Source of the DNA: Haemonchus contortus
Lineage: Eukaryota > Nematoda > Chromadorea > Rhabditida > Trichostrongylidae
Reading direction: 5' to 3'
Length of the DNA: 64,000 nucleotides
Assembly (NCBI GenBank): GCA_000469685.2
Contig: LS997567.1
Location: 38,901,005 to 38,965,004 of the forward strand
Part shown: positions 1-13,527 of the stretch, piece after piece
Numbering within the stretch: the stretch's first letter is position 1
How the letters are laid out: each line of letters begins with the position of its first letter
Position numbers and translations under genes: made by a program
Notes under the pieces: generated by a model
Seen by the model: only the letters and a program-made list of their open reading frames with translations
The model's database searches: none
Told to the model about the DNA's origin: nothing

Positions 1-3000
1 ACAATTGTAGAAATACACGGCCCGCCCGGATGGCTCAGCCACGGAAGCCCTACCTCGAGCGGAACCGGAGGTATCTGCCATGCCGCTGCCCTTGATCAAT
101 GGCTGCTTGACTAATGTGGCTTTCTATTGCCGACGGCCACGTGACCAGACTTCGGCCAAATTGTAGGAGTTTAAGCCCCTGCCTTAAAAATATCTTCTTA
201 TAACCCTCTCCGAAAGGACTGGACTCAAAATAGAGTCCGTGTACGAGTTTTCTCGGTAAGAGCTCTCTTTGACTCATTCCAGACCTCCCTGAGAGAAGCC
301 TTCCCACATCATCAAAAATTGATGAGAGTACGACGCGTTCCGCGAACAGATTTGTCAATACTGCATACTTAAGAAGATTTGCGAATTCCATAGCACCATC
401 GATCCAGTTTATTGCAAAGGATAAGGGGAAACTAGGTGGATGGGAAGAGAGGGAAGTGGGAAGGCGCTCTCGAGAAACATACCTGAGCCCTGGCTAATCC
501 TGTTATTCACCCCCATAGCCATAGTTTTCCTGGCATTATACGCTCAAGCATGAAAATGACGGGTCTTGGATGAGAATGTTTTGCATGGGTGGCTGGTAAG
601 AATTTCGAGGAGGAAAGTTATGGGAAAATGTGTAACACACAGTAAATGAAGTAAGTAGTCTGTCGAGTAAGAAATAAACTTGAAAGAGGGACCACCTCAA
701 TTTAAATAACAGACGCCAAAACTTTTTTCGCCTACGATTTTCCATTTCTCATTTTAGCTCCCACGGAAAAGTTTACGTTCTAATAATTTTACCAGGCATA
801 GACATTATTTGTCTATAGAATCTATCGGTGTACTGTACTTTTAAAAATCGGGGTTTTATTAATTAGGCAACACCGGAAGAACTTGTGTCTCTTTAAATTG
901 CCATGTCTACAGTCAGGCCCATATATGATAAAAAAAAGACTGTTCCACGTGAAACTGCCTGAAGCTCTAGACCTAATTCATATGATGGTCTGATGTCCGC
1001 CGAAAAACACCTAGGACCAAGTTCAAGTATAAATTTCACCTTCTTTTGGGGTAAGGAGGAGGGGTTCCAAATTTCGTCCCCATGGACAAATACTCTGTTC
1101 TGGAAATGCTTCAAAAAAAAGTTTACTGCTATGATCCAACGCCTCAGGCAACAAAAATCTCATTTATTCAGCTATCCAACAAAAAGAAAAGAGCGGAACA
1201 GAGAGTAAGTGAGGAGACGTCTGCGCCAAGGCTCTGAACACTCAAAATAAACAGAGTAGCGTTTACTTATGAGATTACTAACCAAGAATGCGGGATAACT
1301 TGATAGCAACATTAGATTCAGAAAAAAGAGGAAGCAGCTGAAGATACCCCCGATTCATTCCATTACCATTAAGTGGGCCAAAAAAGAAGAGGAAATGACG
1401 TGATGGGAAGGAGCCTACAGGGGCTTCTTTAAAAAGTTCATTTGGAATTCAGAGGGGACACGAAGAACATAATGTGATTATGCAGAAGACGATTTATTTG
1501 CTGTTTTTCGTAGCCACCTCTAGAAGACCTTACAAGATTATGCCATGACGCCAGTAGATTCAGAACATTGAGGGGTCCCTGGGGTTATCGTCTGTAGAAA
1601 GCTGTACAAGTTAACCTATCTTTCTTCTACGAGTAACCATAAACTTTATTAAGCTCACGTGACAATACAAAAAAAATTACTTGTGTATGCTAATCCCGCG
1701 AGTGATTGTATATGCCAAGTCCGCAGTCCGTCACAATTATTCGGAGTGAAAGTCGAGCGCGTGGGCGTATCCCATTGAAATAAAAGGTTCTGTAATTCAT
1801 CGCTCCTTTTGCCAGTTATATTTCAACTGAATCAAATAAAAGTACTAAAAGAAATCAGACAAGGTAGCACGTTTGCTAAATTCCTACGAAAAATAAGTCT
1901 CAGTTGACTGGTAATGTACTAGGAAGGAAGGGAAGCAGACGCATAAAATGGACGGCTTCTCGACCCGATTTCGCCCTATGTGCACTTGCCTTAGGAGGTC
2001 AAATATTTTCCCTCTTTCCAATGTCTCAGCCCAACAAATTAGCCCCGGACACCCATCTATCGAATTAAGAAGGTCTCCTGAGAGAAATTCGGTAAGATGG
2101 CCGAATTCGCTATTCAAGGAATCAAAAAAGAACCCTCGAGCGGTTCCTCAGCACTAACGTCATTCCCTCGTGCGTTGATGACAATTCTGGTAGCTTGAGG
2201 TGCATCTGCCCCTCGAATATTCTAGAAAAACAAACGTACCGGAGATTTGCAACGGAATTTTTGAAAATCACTTGTTTTGCGTCAGAAATTGCGTGCATCA
2301 TTCACAACACAATCATAACTCCGTAGAGTTAGAACAGTGATAATTAATGATAAATAGTGATATTAATGCATTGCAATATTCTTCGCTATTAGCTATTCCT
2401 TGAAGATATGATGAAAAACGAAAAACAAATAAACTTCCACAAACTTATATGGCAACCTACTTCTAATGACTTCAAGGAAGGCTCGAAAAATGAAAATAAG
2501 TTCAGTGAAATCACAATTCACATCGGAAAATCATCATAATTTAGACCATAACCACACATTACACCGAAAAATCTTATCTACACTGGCGGATCATCATAGC
2601 TATGAAAAGAACAACTTTCAGAAAATCCCGTTTTTTTTCAAGGGGAATCTAACCGGGTGATGTGGCAGTAAGTAAGCTTTCGTAGAAGACGAAAATCAAC
2701 TGGAACGCATTAAGCTGCCACCTGAGCCATGGCAGGGCGTTTTTTCACGCGAAGAGGAAGATCCATGTTCTTTACACTTCGAGTCAGGTATTAATTTCAA
2801 TCATAACTGAGGTAAATCGATATTGGGTCGTTCAGGGTATTGGCGAACTCCGATCAACCTTGGAGAAATTTCCCATTTATCTACGTAGGCGATGAAGATA
2901 TGGCATGAAATGAATCTGAAGCGTTCAGCTACTTGAATGCTCACGCCAACATATACAAGTAGACATTAGCACTTTAAAATGTCCCTGGGGGGAATTCGAT

Positions 3001-6000
3001 TTAGTTTTACTGCTTAGCAATTACATAGGTCCTCTTGAAGGGTCTCTTCAAAGCTAATTTGTCGGGTAAACCGAGGGCTCAAACATCACAAGGAAGCTCA
3101 TACACCATGCAACCATGCAAGCTAACTGAAGCCTTTCAACCAGATGTTTTTACGTATGCAAAATTGATATGGCACAATCCCACAGTTGAGGACGAGGAAG
3201 GGTAAGGGGGGGGGGGTGGGTGAGAGAGAAGTGGGGATGCAAAATATATCCCGTCTAACCTGGCTGAGCCCCCATACCGTGTTTCGGAGTGCCTACCATG
3301 ATAAAAAAAATAATCCGATTGAGATATACACTTGTTGCTTCCGGTTTTTGAAGTTACCAGTAATTAATTCTGAGTAGGAGAACTGACAATGCATCTACAG
3401 CAGTAATTCTGAAGGCTAACGAGTAACAGCTGTTAATAAGTAACAAGCACTTAAAACTTTTCCTCCGTTACAATTCCGAAGTGTGAAGTGCAACTGACAC
3501 TCGTTTTTTTTGGGGGCCATTTCCATTAGTCCAGTGTGAACAGCTGAGTATTTATGAATCACAAACAATGAGAGACTGAGGGCTAACAGCCTAATAGGCC
3601 CCTAGTGAAAAAAGACAGAGGCTTTCGAGAAGCAGGATATGCCCCTCGAAATTGTTCTAATAAAAAGCTCAACGGAGCAAAGAACTCCTGAAAGACCAAA
3701 GTTTATTTTGGTCGATAGATGGCACAGAGCGTTCACTGACAAGCAATGCTAATGGAATGATGGGGGCACACGGGCCCAAAATCAGCCGACGTTAAATGGA
3801 CAAGATTACCCACTCGAACGTGGCTGGGAACCATCCATTTTTGGCTTCTTCTGGTGCCAGAAGATGAACTGGTTCCGCTATGATCCCAAAAAAAGTGGGA
3901 GAACAAAGCGCTCAATCAATCCATCCTGGGATGCGCCCCGCATTCAAGTTCTCTTTGAAATATATAACGAATGAAGGGACCAGCCATTGTGAGTGGGTGG
4001 TCTGCATTCTTGTACTATAGCGATAAAGTAGTAGGAGGTAATAATATAAGGGATATTTGAATACCCAACAGATTTGATCCAGTAACATCCCGGACCAATA
4101 TTTACGAATGTTTACCGTTTATTATCACCACTTTATAAACAATTTGAATAAATATAATTAGACTAATAAATACCGCTATACCGACGGCAAATGAAAGGAA
4201 ACTTTCATCGAATTTGTCAGGATTTAAGAGATTTGATGCCGAATTTCGATCAACAGCAGTAACGAAGAGGCAACTGCAACTGCCAACTGGTAACAGTGAC
4301 ACGTAAAAATTAACTTAATTGTAAGTAAAAATTCGGTCGATTCATGGTCCAGTCAACTATTCATGTAAGCCACATCTTACACAAATCATTTTGAAAAAAG
4401 AGATCTCGTCCTATATAACAAAGTCTACGAAGCATCCACGTTCAAGAGAGAGCTCGTAACTAGTAAGTACGTATGCTACTAGTTAACCAGCGCCATTACC
4501 AAACTCGTAAAAGATATGCTTCCGCCAGAAGCTCACAAACAGCTTGAGAAAGTACCTCTGTTACAACAGCTTCCAGAAAAGAATGAAAGGGTGAAAGGCC
4601 AATCAGCGAGCTGGGTTGTGAACTCGTTTAGAAGGTAGAATACTAGAAAAAGACCTCACCTCAAAGATTTCGAGAGCGATCAAATTTAAATTACTTATTA
4701 CTATTAAGTGGTTATTAAAAAAATTGATAGCATCACTTTCACTGAGTAATAGTGAATTCAAAGTCTTGAAACAAATTCTTTGAAAGTTCAAAGTCAGAGA
4801 GTAAAGGCAATGGGTTGAACGTTTGTAGCGCTTGAATGGAGGATTTGAGGGATGCTCACAAGATTGATGTCGACCGCAAGGCCCATGAAATGAGATATCT
4901 CCGGGTTGAATTAAAGCTCGTATTTCTTTCAATAACAACAAATGGATTTCTACAAATTAAGGGCTGGGAATAACAACGATGGACCTCATGAGGTTCACAG
5001 GATTAGATGGGAAACGATTGTGATTACACGTATAATCTAACTTAAAATAGAAAAAAAAATTAGACCACCAGTAATTCTAACTAAATATCCCCCGGTATGG
5101 CTTGTAACTATTTTTTACTGAAAACTTTCATTTCTTAAGAATATCTTGACTGTTACATGTTTATCTGATCCTGAACGGACTGAGTGGTGTACGTGCCGCC
5201 GTTGCCACATTTCACCATGAACTTTGGATCGGACTTCCCTCAGCTCCTGATAGAATTGCATCGATTTCCACCTGTCTCTACGCTTTCCGATAAGTTTTTC
5301 GCAGTAATTGAGTAGTAAGTTGACATGGTGAAAAGCTCACCAACATATGTGGCTACCCTTTGAAGTCATTTCGTTTTTCTAAACTTTTTAACAATTGAAG
5401 ACGAAATTGAATTCCGACCGAGAAACGGAGCGTCCTTTGAAAGTATTCGTAGAGAAATGCAATTTTCGGTTTCTCTGAACGTTGTAAGAAAACGTTTTTT
5501 CATATCTGACATAATGGAGTGCAAAAAGTAACAGCCACTCGGACGCGGCTCGAGGGACCTGGCTGTGGGTGGACCCTGATAATTTACTTGTTGTAACCTT
5601 AACTGGTATTATTCAGGGTGTTTCACATTTGATACTTCTTCATCAGAAGACACCGAAGAAAACCGATTTTGAAATACTTAACAAAAAATGTAATTGTACA
5701 GTGCGAAAATCTCCTATTAAAACAGCGTTAATGCTACTTTCTTAAGTATACCAGTAGATCACCTAGAGTTGAGACAAAGTTAATATGGAGACAACGAGCT
5801 CAGTTAACTAGTTTTAAAAAGCGCTGTTATGAACCTAATAACAAGCTCATTCCGGAATGACGGGCTTCGGCTTCGTGACAGCCAGGCTTTCAGTGGGCGG
5901 GTTAACTGTTACCTCTGTTAGTTGATGCTTTTTAAACTTTTTAGAGGATTTCTAATAATTTAGTAAATGAATAAGCAAGGTGAATATCAATCGATGCCCC

Positions 6001-6281
6001 TTTAGCCAAAGCTGCTTTCTCAGCTACCAAAACACTCTACATAGCCAAGACGGGGTACTCAAAACAAGGGAGCATGAATATGCTGACAACTGACAACTGG
6101 ATAACCGAGTTGCTTTCATCACCCGTGGCGGCCTCAGTCATGAGCAGCTTGGTAGTGAGTGGGACTCCCGCCTTAGGGCAGTTCAGGGCAAAAAACTGTA
6201 AACCCAACAGCTGTAAGTAAAAAATTGTCACAAATTTTTCGAAATTGTTCCAAGCTCTAGAAAAGGGCTGGCCTTGTACAA
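1..6281. other. Anonymous DNA, no supported gene
   Basis: Reading both strands I find only short open frames without convincing splice structure or recognisable motifs. The longest is a 113-codon minus-strand frame at 50-391, which matches nothing I know. A minus frame at 4102-4302 has one hydrophobic stretch but no other support. Bases near 3935-3960 resemble the inverted 3' tail of the SINE family seen intact at 21289-21589. A G-run lies near 3206-3219. The stretch reads as intergenic or intronic DNA with decayed repeats. Confidence 0.4.
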
Positions 6282-6345
6282 TTCCCCAGTAGCTCTGCAC
6301 TCTTACCTATAAGCTCGAAGGTAAGTGTGCAGAGCTACTGGGGAA
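6282..6345. repeat. Near-perfect 64-bp hairpin
   Basis: Two arms of about 26 bp, reading CCCCAGTAGCTCTGCAC on the left and its complement on the right, pair with a single mismatch around a 10-nt loop. No transposon terminus or target duplication is visible. It could be a small palindromic repeat; a pre-miRNA-like transcript is conceivable but unsupported by sequence alone. Confidence 0.8.
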
Positions 6346-6685
6346 GCTTGGGCTCATTTACCTCTAAGCTCAGAACCTCTCAAAATATACATAATAAATT
6401 TTTTTGTGCGAGGGAACGCTATTTACTTTGGGGCCCTACAGAATGCACACATCCATGACATCCATGATATTATTCCATGATATTATTATTACACACATCC
6501 ATGATTAATTGCTAGTTACTGTAGAAAATTTAGGAATGGGAAATTATATGTGAATACACTAGACCTACTTATACTTATCTATCTACTAACTCAGCCAGAG
6601 CCCTCTGGGCAGAACTGGTTTCCTCGTACAGCGAGAAGAATTGTCATAGTAGCTTTTCTTATGAACTTCTTTATTATCTTTCTTC

Positions 6686-6770
6686 ATGAAAATCGATTGC
6701 GGGGGCGCAGCCCTCTGTCGGGATTGATAATGTCATAAGACTTCATCCTTATCCTTTATTATCTTTCCTG
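6686..6770 (+). repeat. Decayed SINE 3' tail
   Basis: The run TGCGGGGGCGCAGCCCTC followed by GGGATTGATAA and a CTTTAT/CCTTTAT-type tail matches the 3' end of the tRNA-derived SINE at 21289-21589 read in its own orientation. The tRNA-like head is not recognisable here, so this is a 5'-truncated or decayed copy. Confidence 0.45.
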
Positions 6771-7261
6771 ATATTATGGTTTCCTCTGCGATATTAACAT
6801 CCTGAGAACGAGTCATAGCTTCTATCTCAGGCAGATGTTATGCTGCTTTTTGCGCAGGCGTACTTTTTATGTAACTAGTTTTGATAATATGATGTAGAAT
6901 GGCAAAGATACACCCTGTGAGGAGGCGTTTCTTCAAGGTCAACAAAAAAGACTGGACTTCATCATAGCAATTAGGTGTTCGTTATTTTGAGGCCCATTGT
7001 TACGCCGTTTTTTCTGGTAGTGCTAATGAAGGCTTCTAATGAATGAGGTCTTTATCAGCTGTTGAGAAGAATATGACAACTGAATAGGTTCAGTTTCAGG
7101 AAAACTCTGATGAGGTAGAAATTTGTAAAAGTAGCTGTCCATAATTAAACTGAATTACAAATCAGGGAAAATAACGAAAAATATAAAAGCAGTGAGCCTG
7201 CACCTCGCGGAAATAAGAACGCTGTGCAGGAAGGACAAGCCTACTAAGGGCATGATCGGGA

Positions 7262-7675
7262 CTCTCTATTATATTATATTATATTATATTATATTATATT
7301 ATATTATATTATATTATATTATATTATATTATATTATATTATATTATATTATATTATATTATATTATATTATATTATATTATATATTTATATTATATTAT
7401 ATTATATTATATTATATTATATTATATTACATTATATTATATTATATTATATTACATTATATTATATTATATTATATTATATTATATTATATTATATTAT
7501 ATTATATTATATTATATATATTAATTATATTATATTATATTATATTATATTATATATATATATATTATATTATATTATATTATATATATTATATTATATT
7601 ATATTATATATATTATATTATATATTATATTATATATATTTATATTATATATATTATATTATATTATATTATATT
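7262..7675. repeat. ATATT pentanucleotide satellite
   Basis: About 410 bp of nearly pure (ATATT)n, with rare ATTAC variants around 7430-7455 and ATAT phase slips after 7515. The open frame across it, an endlessly repeated Tyr-Ile-Ile-Leu pattern, follows from the period and is not coding. Confidence 0.98.
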
Positions 7676-10011
7676 GTATTTTCTTTATTATTAATATATT
7701 ATGCATATATTAAAATAGTACAACGTATGTATTATACTTTATGTATGTTTCAATGATTGAGAAACAGAAACCAGCGACATGGTCATGTCTTCACTATTAT
7801 TAAATGTAATAATTTGTTTAGCAGTTGCCGTGCAACGAAAATGTTATAATTGCAGACAGACACTCATATTATTTGTTGTGTCTGGAATGGGTGAGTCTGC
7901 ATCAAAATAATTACAAAGAAATGGTAAAGAGTTGAACAATATTCTCTTTTTCCGTTTTATGAAATGTAGACAATGGGCGAAGGGGGATAGTGCCGAATGG
8001 TGCCACGGGTTAACCCCGACTCAGAGGGTGATACGGCAGGAATGTGATCCTTTTTAACGGGGAATAGCTATTAACGAGTTTCCTTCATTTCTTTTCTACC
8101 TTGTAAACCCATTATATTTAATTATGGATCTCTATTTCAATTTATTTTTCTTTTTGAAACGCCCCTTATATCGAAGGTTCAATTCATAGCAATGCTGAGA
8201 CGATTGGGAGAGTGAAGCACAATTTTAACTGCAGCGCAGCAGTTATACCGAGGTTCGTGAAAAGTCGTACGGAGATGGCAACTCAACACATATACTATTT
8301 TACTACGATATTTTACTATTTCAAGACTTCAAAAATGTTCAAACCCTTTACATCCAATGTTCAGAGGATGCAAGCCCACTAGTCTTTCCCCTATGGGCTT
8401 CACAGCAGGCGCCCATTACCTTGAAGCACTTGTCCCATAAATGCTACTAAGTCAACAAAGTGGGCAAAAGCAGTAAATAAAAAACGAAATGACCAAAGTT
8501 TACTCAATTATTTGAAAAACTTCAAGCTCTAACATAATTGCCAAAGTGTAAAATAAAGGCGTCGGCACTCGTTAAACCGTTTTTTATTGGATCAGTGAAA
8601 CGCTTTCGCAATGAAACACAGCTCAGCATTCCGATGACAATCCTCTTTGTCAAGTCGTGGCATTTCAGGGGTGGCTTAGCTTACGAGGGGAAAGCTATTT
8701 CTACATTACTAAAGCTAAAGCTACATTACTACTGGCATCTATCTATGTATTAGTTTCACCATCCCAACAAGGACTGAGGAAAAGTTCAATTTAATTAGTC
8801 CAACAAGCAGTGGCAGGTTGTGCCAGCTGAGCGGTTCTGGATTTTTATCGCAACCAGTAACTTTGAACTATAGGATAGGATCTGCTAAACAATAATCTAC
8901 TCTAGTAGAGTCTCCCGACTGGTAATGTCAAGGAAAGGGTAATACTTTGAGATAAAATCCAGTATGGGAATCTGGTCATACCGTCAGGTTTCCATACCGC
9001 CATTGTTACCCACATTGTACCAGATTTAGCTAGGAGATGAATAAGATGGGTATGCACGCATAAAGGATTCGACAAACAAATAAATAAACAAAAACACATA
9101 CATACGAAAATTTACTACGTATCTAAACGAGTCATATGCCCGAGCTAATATTCAACACGGGGTCTATTGACGTCAATATCATTATTTTTTTGATTTTGAT
9201 TTTTGGTTTTTATGCCAATATGAGTATAGCTAAGAAGGCCATTATGCGTATAGCTCAAACCTCAATATTTGTTACTTAGATGGTCCTTCGATGTTGACTA
9301 TAGACCAGAATTCGTCATCAACTCGCGAGACCCAGTTGACGAAGCCTTGCGTATGGAACTGTGGTCAGATACTTGAAGAAAGTACGGATTGCAACCAGGG
9401 CTTTCCAACCCGCTTTATAGAGGCTGACTTCACAGGCCTGAAGGCTCATGCAGGAGGAGGCCGAACTGGTTTCTAACAACTTTGTCACTAGACTGTCCAT
9501 ACTCGGACAAGAAATGCAATGGATGGGTTACTGGAGGAATTATAGAAAGTTTCGCTCCTAAATGATTAAGAGGACTACGTGAAGATCAGGGAAGGAAGCT
9601 TCCGAAAATTTAGAAGGTGAACCGCTCTAAAGAACAGAGAGAGATTACGTGTTTGCAGAATAATTACTGAATGAAGAGGTTTTTGCCGTGCTAATGCTAA
9701 ATTACGAGGATATGCACTACAAATACCATGACAACACAAGTTTTTCCCACTCGTTGCTCCATGATACCGCCTCGCGTGAGGGGTGACTATGTGTGACGTA
9801 ACGGCTGGCTGACACATTTGTGGGGAACATCCGGAAAAAAGTTAATCAGGTAATAAGAGGACAAAAAACACATTGAGCCATGGTCTCGTGTTGTCCTGCT
9901 ATAATAGATAACAAGTACTGCATCAGTTATTCCATAAAAACATTTCACAAGTATATTTAAAAAAGCAGAATCATTCCTGACATACATCTGGAGCAGTGGT
10001 CAGGAACAAAG

Positions 10012-10232
10012 GATCATGTGCTCGTTGATCGATTCCTTAGGTATGCGCCATGCATTCGAGTTCTATTCATAGTTGTAGCGAGGCATTAGTTATTGTCATG
10101 GAAAAAACTTGTAAATATATAAAAAAGCCACATCTCTGCCTCACACGTGAAACAGCAATTGGGAATCCAAGGCCATGTGCTTGACGTTGATCGATTACTT
10201 TGGTATGCGCCAAGTATACGGGCTCTATTGAA
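10012..10232. repeat. Diverged direct repeat pair
   Basis: The segment 10012-10070 and the segment 10172-10232 share the order CATGTGCT, GTTGATCGATT, then GGTATGCGCCA and GTTCTATT/GGCTCTATT. The second half resembles the inverted SINE tail (GATGCGCC...CATTC), so both are probably old SINE-derived fragments. Confidence 0.55.
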
Positions 10233-11113
10233 ATCTACAGAAACGGCTAAAAGGTCATTTGGTTCAAGAAGGCCCCTGATCACTCACGAGGAAATTTAAT
10301 GAGCAAAACAGGAAGGTATTGATGGCTTTGTTAGCAGACCACCACGAAGTTGGGCTAGACAACTGGACTCAAGGACCCACCCACCGGTTTCACCATGTCT
10401 TTTCAATCAGATGGACAGTTTGTTTGGGAACTTTGGAGGAAGGACAGCTCAGTTAAGTAATGCAGTAACATTTTACAAATGCAACGAGAATGCTGGAGCT
10501 GTCGGAGCTAACAAACAGAACAGCAAGGGTCACGTCCTTTTTCGAGTGCTGAGCCTCCCTTCGAATCTTCTCTCTTACCCTCGAAATACCGTAAACTATG
10601 ATAAAATGAATGTCAGGGAAAGAGGAATGAGAAAGTAATGAAAGGGAGTGGCAGAGAGTTGCGGAAGAGGAGGGATTTCCTTACAAATGTAGACCCCATA
10701 GGCTAACAGAAGCACTCGTAATTGATGTTTGCTGAGTGCTCAGCTAACTTTCGAGTAAAATTTCAGTGAAATTGGATATAGTCGGCACAAGGTCCATTTC
10801 CCAAATCAGTGTATCCTGTTGCAAGCTCGAGAACGAACGTGAGCCTGATTTAGCTCAGACTTTTAGGATGTATACCGACCTGGATAATCGAGCTTTCAAT
10901 GCATCGGAATTTCTGTGAAAAAACTTCGACTTTGATGTTTTGAAAAGGTGAAAGCTTCAATTTCCTTATCACAGGACCTTGTAAATCTGATGGGAGACCG
11001 AATATCTGCTCAAAAGTCATTTCGAATCGGGATGGAATACTGAGTTATGCAAAATTTTAGCAAGTAATTGGACCTTGCCTCGATATGACTACTTTAAGAC
11101 AGTATCTTCCGTG

Positions 11114-11226
11114 ATGCCACAAGTAATAGCTTTTATTTTTATGTATTATTATTTCTACTTGCTTTTTTATCTGGAAGAGGAAATAAAAATAATAATACAT
11201 AAAATAAAAGCTATTACTTGTGGCAT
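11114..11226. repeat. AT-rich foldback, 113 bp
   Basis: The left arm begins ATGCCACAAGTAATAGC and the right arm ends with its complement, giving about 45-bp arms with few mismatches around a 20-nt centre. It looks like a foldback MITE. No clear target-site duplication is visible. Confidence 0.8.
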
Positions 11227-12833
11227 TATGAAAGGTAGTAATTCTTTCGTTTTTTCTCCTTCCTTCTTTTTTTTTACTAGAACATTTCCGTTAGAACCAA
11301 CCTAAATGGAGAACTTGTCAGTTCATGACAGATGCAAGCTCAAAAAAAGTAAAATGTTTTAGGTTTTACTCAAAAAAAAGAGTATCAATCGTCGTTGTTC
11401 CAATATTTTTATTCGAGCAAAGAATGATTCACAGCTGTTTTTTGTGTATGGTAAATTGATGGAAAAATAAATCAGACAAAAAAAATAAACCCCGTCATTA
11501 AGCAAACTGTAAAAGATTTGTTTTGCAAGCTAAAAATGAAAACAAATAGAAACAGAACTTTTGGGAAACGTCATGACCATTAAAAAACAACTAAATGATA
11601 CTCGAGATTGAGTGAATTGGTAAAAATTACTAGAAAACCCACAGAAGTACAAGTAAACCACTAGAGAAACTCTTTGCTTTTCAAAAAGGTAGTTCATCCT
11701 TCAAAATGTCTTCTGAGTAAGCTCAGATGGCTTCATAATCAACTCAAAATAAATGGTAGCGAAAAAGCTCAACTGGCACAGGAAAGTTGAGTACCTATGA
11801 GAGGATAACTGAAGTAAGGGAATAAGTGAGCTGGCAGAATGCTGTTCATGTCGCTCATGGCTGACAAGGTGAAGGGCAGGATGGTGACATTGACATCGAA
11901 AATAACAAATAGCTTTCGCCACTACTAGTATTGGCTGAGCTGTCAAGTTAGAAGGCATGGCAGATATGGAAGCCAACGGCGTAACAGCAGATTTACACGA
12001 TTTAATCCGTGCAGCTTATCTAGAAGGGTGTTTTTTGCCACGCAGACCATAACAACTGGATTCTACAGAATGTATTAAGCAAGGCTTCACCAGATTTGAT
12101 TATAAAGAAACTAATTACGCGGCTTTTTTCCGAACCGTACTTTGAGGGCCTGAATGTATACATGAAAACAATAAAAAATTGCATCAGATCGTCATAGTAC
12201 AAAATGCTGCGGAATAGTCAGCTGCCTGAAAAGTCGGCAACTGGATGGGTCCTTGTCGAAGAGAGATTCTTGTGAGCTTAAATGATGCTCTCCCTACCTC
12301 AACTGATGATAATTTGCAATACACGAGAGTATAAGCGAAGATTCCTTCATACAATATGTAGATCGAAAATCGTTTTTTTTTCAGAAGCTCTCGTTCCAGC
12401 CGATTGGAAATGGGATAAAATCTCAGTCCATCCCGTTACTACACATATAGGCAATGAAACCTGACATCGATATCCAAAAGAACCATAAAATGAGCACAAC
12501 CAATCACGAAAATTTGCTGCTACAACATGTCAGGCGAATGTTCCTGGCTAATCATCAAAGATACCAAAGTATCCATGATGATGAGTCATGAACATTCTCC
12601 TCCCTCGTTTTTGGCTTTTACCCTAGATCTCTTCAGACAGCCCATCCTGCATACTCCTCAAATAAAATTGACTCCAGAAAAATCCCAAAAATCACTTCTT
12701 TGGGGTGGCTATCCCATTGACACATAATTCTTTAGAATTCATCACTGGTTTTCAACTTTCCTTCAACTTTCCTGTGGAAGACGATGGATTTCCATCGGCA
12801 ATAGGCAGAAAACCTGGACGGTTAGTCTGCTGA

Positions 12834-13193
12834 AGTGAGCTGATTGCACCGAACTGAACCAAGCCTGACCTGGATTAAGTAGTGGTTACCCACACATAGG
12901 CTGAGTGAGCCTTCAGAGGCCACTGCGAATCCTTTTGAAAGTACAATGACTCTGAAGTTTGGACAACAACCTGCTGAGGGTTCAAAAGACAAACCACACT
13001 GAGCATGAAAGGCTCAGTTTAGGGAATGACTCGTCAAACCTTTTTTTTGTATGAGGCGATGAATTCCAGTAGTGCAAGTAGCAGCAGAAACTCTTGTTAA
13101 TTTTGTACTCAAGTGAGCTGATTGGACCAAACTGAAACCACCCAGACCTGAGTTGGGTGATGGCTGATTGGGCCTTCAAGAACAACTGCGCAT
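12834..13193. repeat. Diverged direct repeat pair
   Basis: 12834-12931 and 13112-13193 both start AGTGAGCTGATTG and share the order ACC.AACTGAA, ACCT, a TGGCTGAT/GGCTGAG block, GCCTTCA and ACTGCG. They are about 280 bp apart and lie just upstream of the astacin gene. Their family is unknown to me. Confidence 0.6.
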
Positions 13194-13527
13194 CTTAATG
13201 TCCTCCGTTGACTTAGAGACTTCTAATGACTCAATGAGGGAGGAAATTCGTCATTGCCAGACTATTCTTTTCTATTTATGTAAACAGGATTATTTAAACG
13301 AATGACGCCACCTACCATTCTTTACAGAGACATTTGTGAAGCTGAAAATGCAGATTGGTGCAGGAACGGATTTTCATATTTTTTCAGCTTTGTTCTACAA
13401 ATATTCTGTTTGAAATGTCAACTTTGGTGATCGCCAATTTCCATAAAAGCGAGACGGGCTGTGACATACCTCCAGAAGAGCCCTGTTCTCTTCACCGTGA
13501 TCTTTCCTCCACCAGTTCTTTTTCATT

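Larger units (their letters stand above)
7676..13527. other. Anonymous DNA with diverged direct repeats
   Basis: I found no gene here. Recognisable items are two diverged direct repeats (10012-10070 with 10172-10232, and 12834-12931 with 13112-13193), one hairpin (11114-11226), and a non-coding stretch at 9290-9500 that reads like dispersed repeat DNA. The last few hundred bases should include the promoter of the astacin gene. CAG-type acceptors close to its ATG (CACCAG about 15 bases upstream) could serve for trans-splicing. Confidence 0.4.

Noticed and set aside
50..391. 113-codon minus-strand frame at the left edge
   Set aside because: No recognisable motif, no neighbouring exons or convincing splice sites; kept only as part of the anonymous left region.
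7192..7524. 110-codon Tyr/Ile/Leu-rich open frame
   Set aside because: It is simply the translation of the ATATT pentanucleotide satellite.
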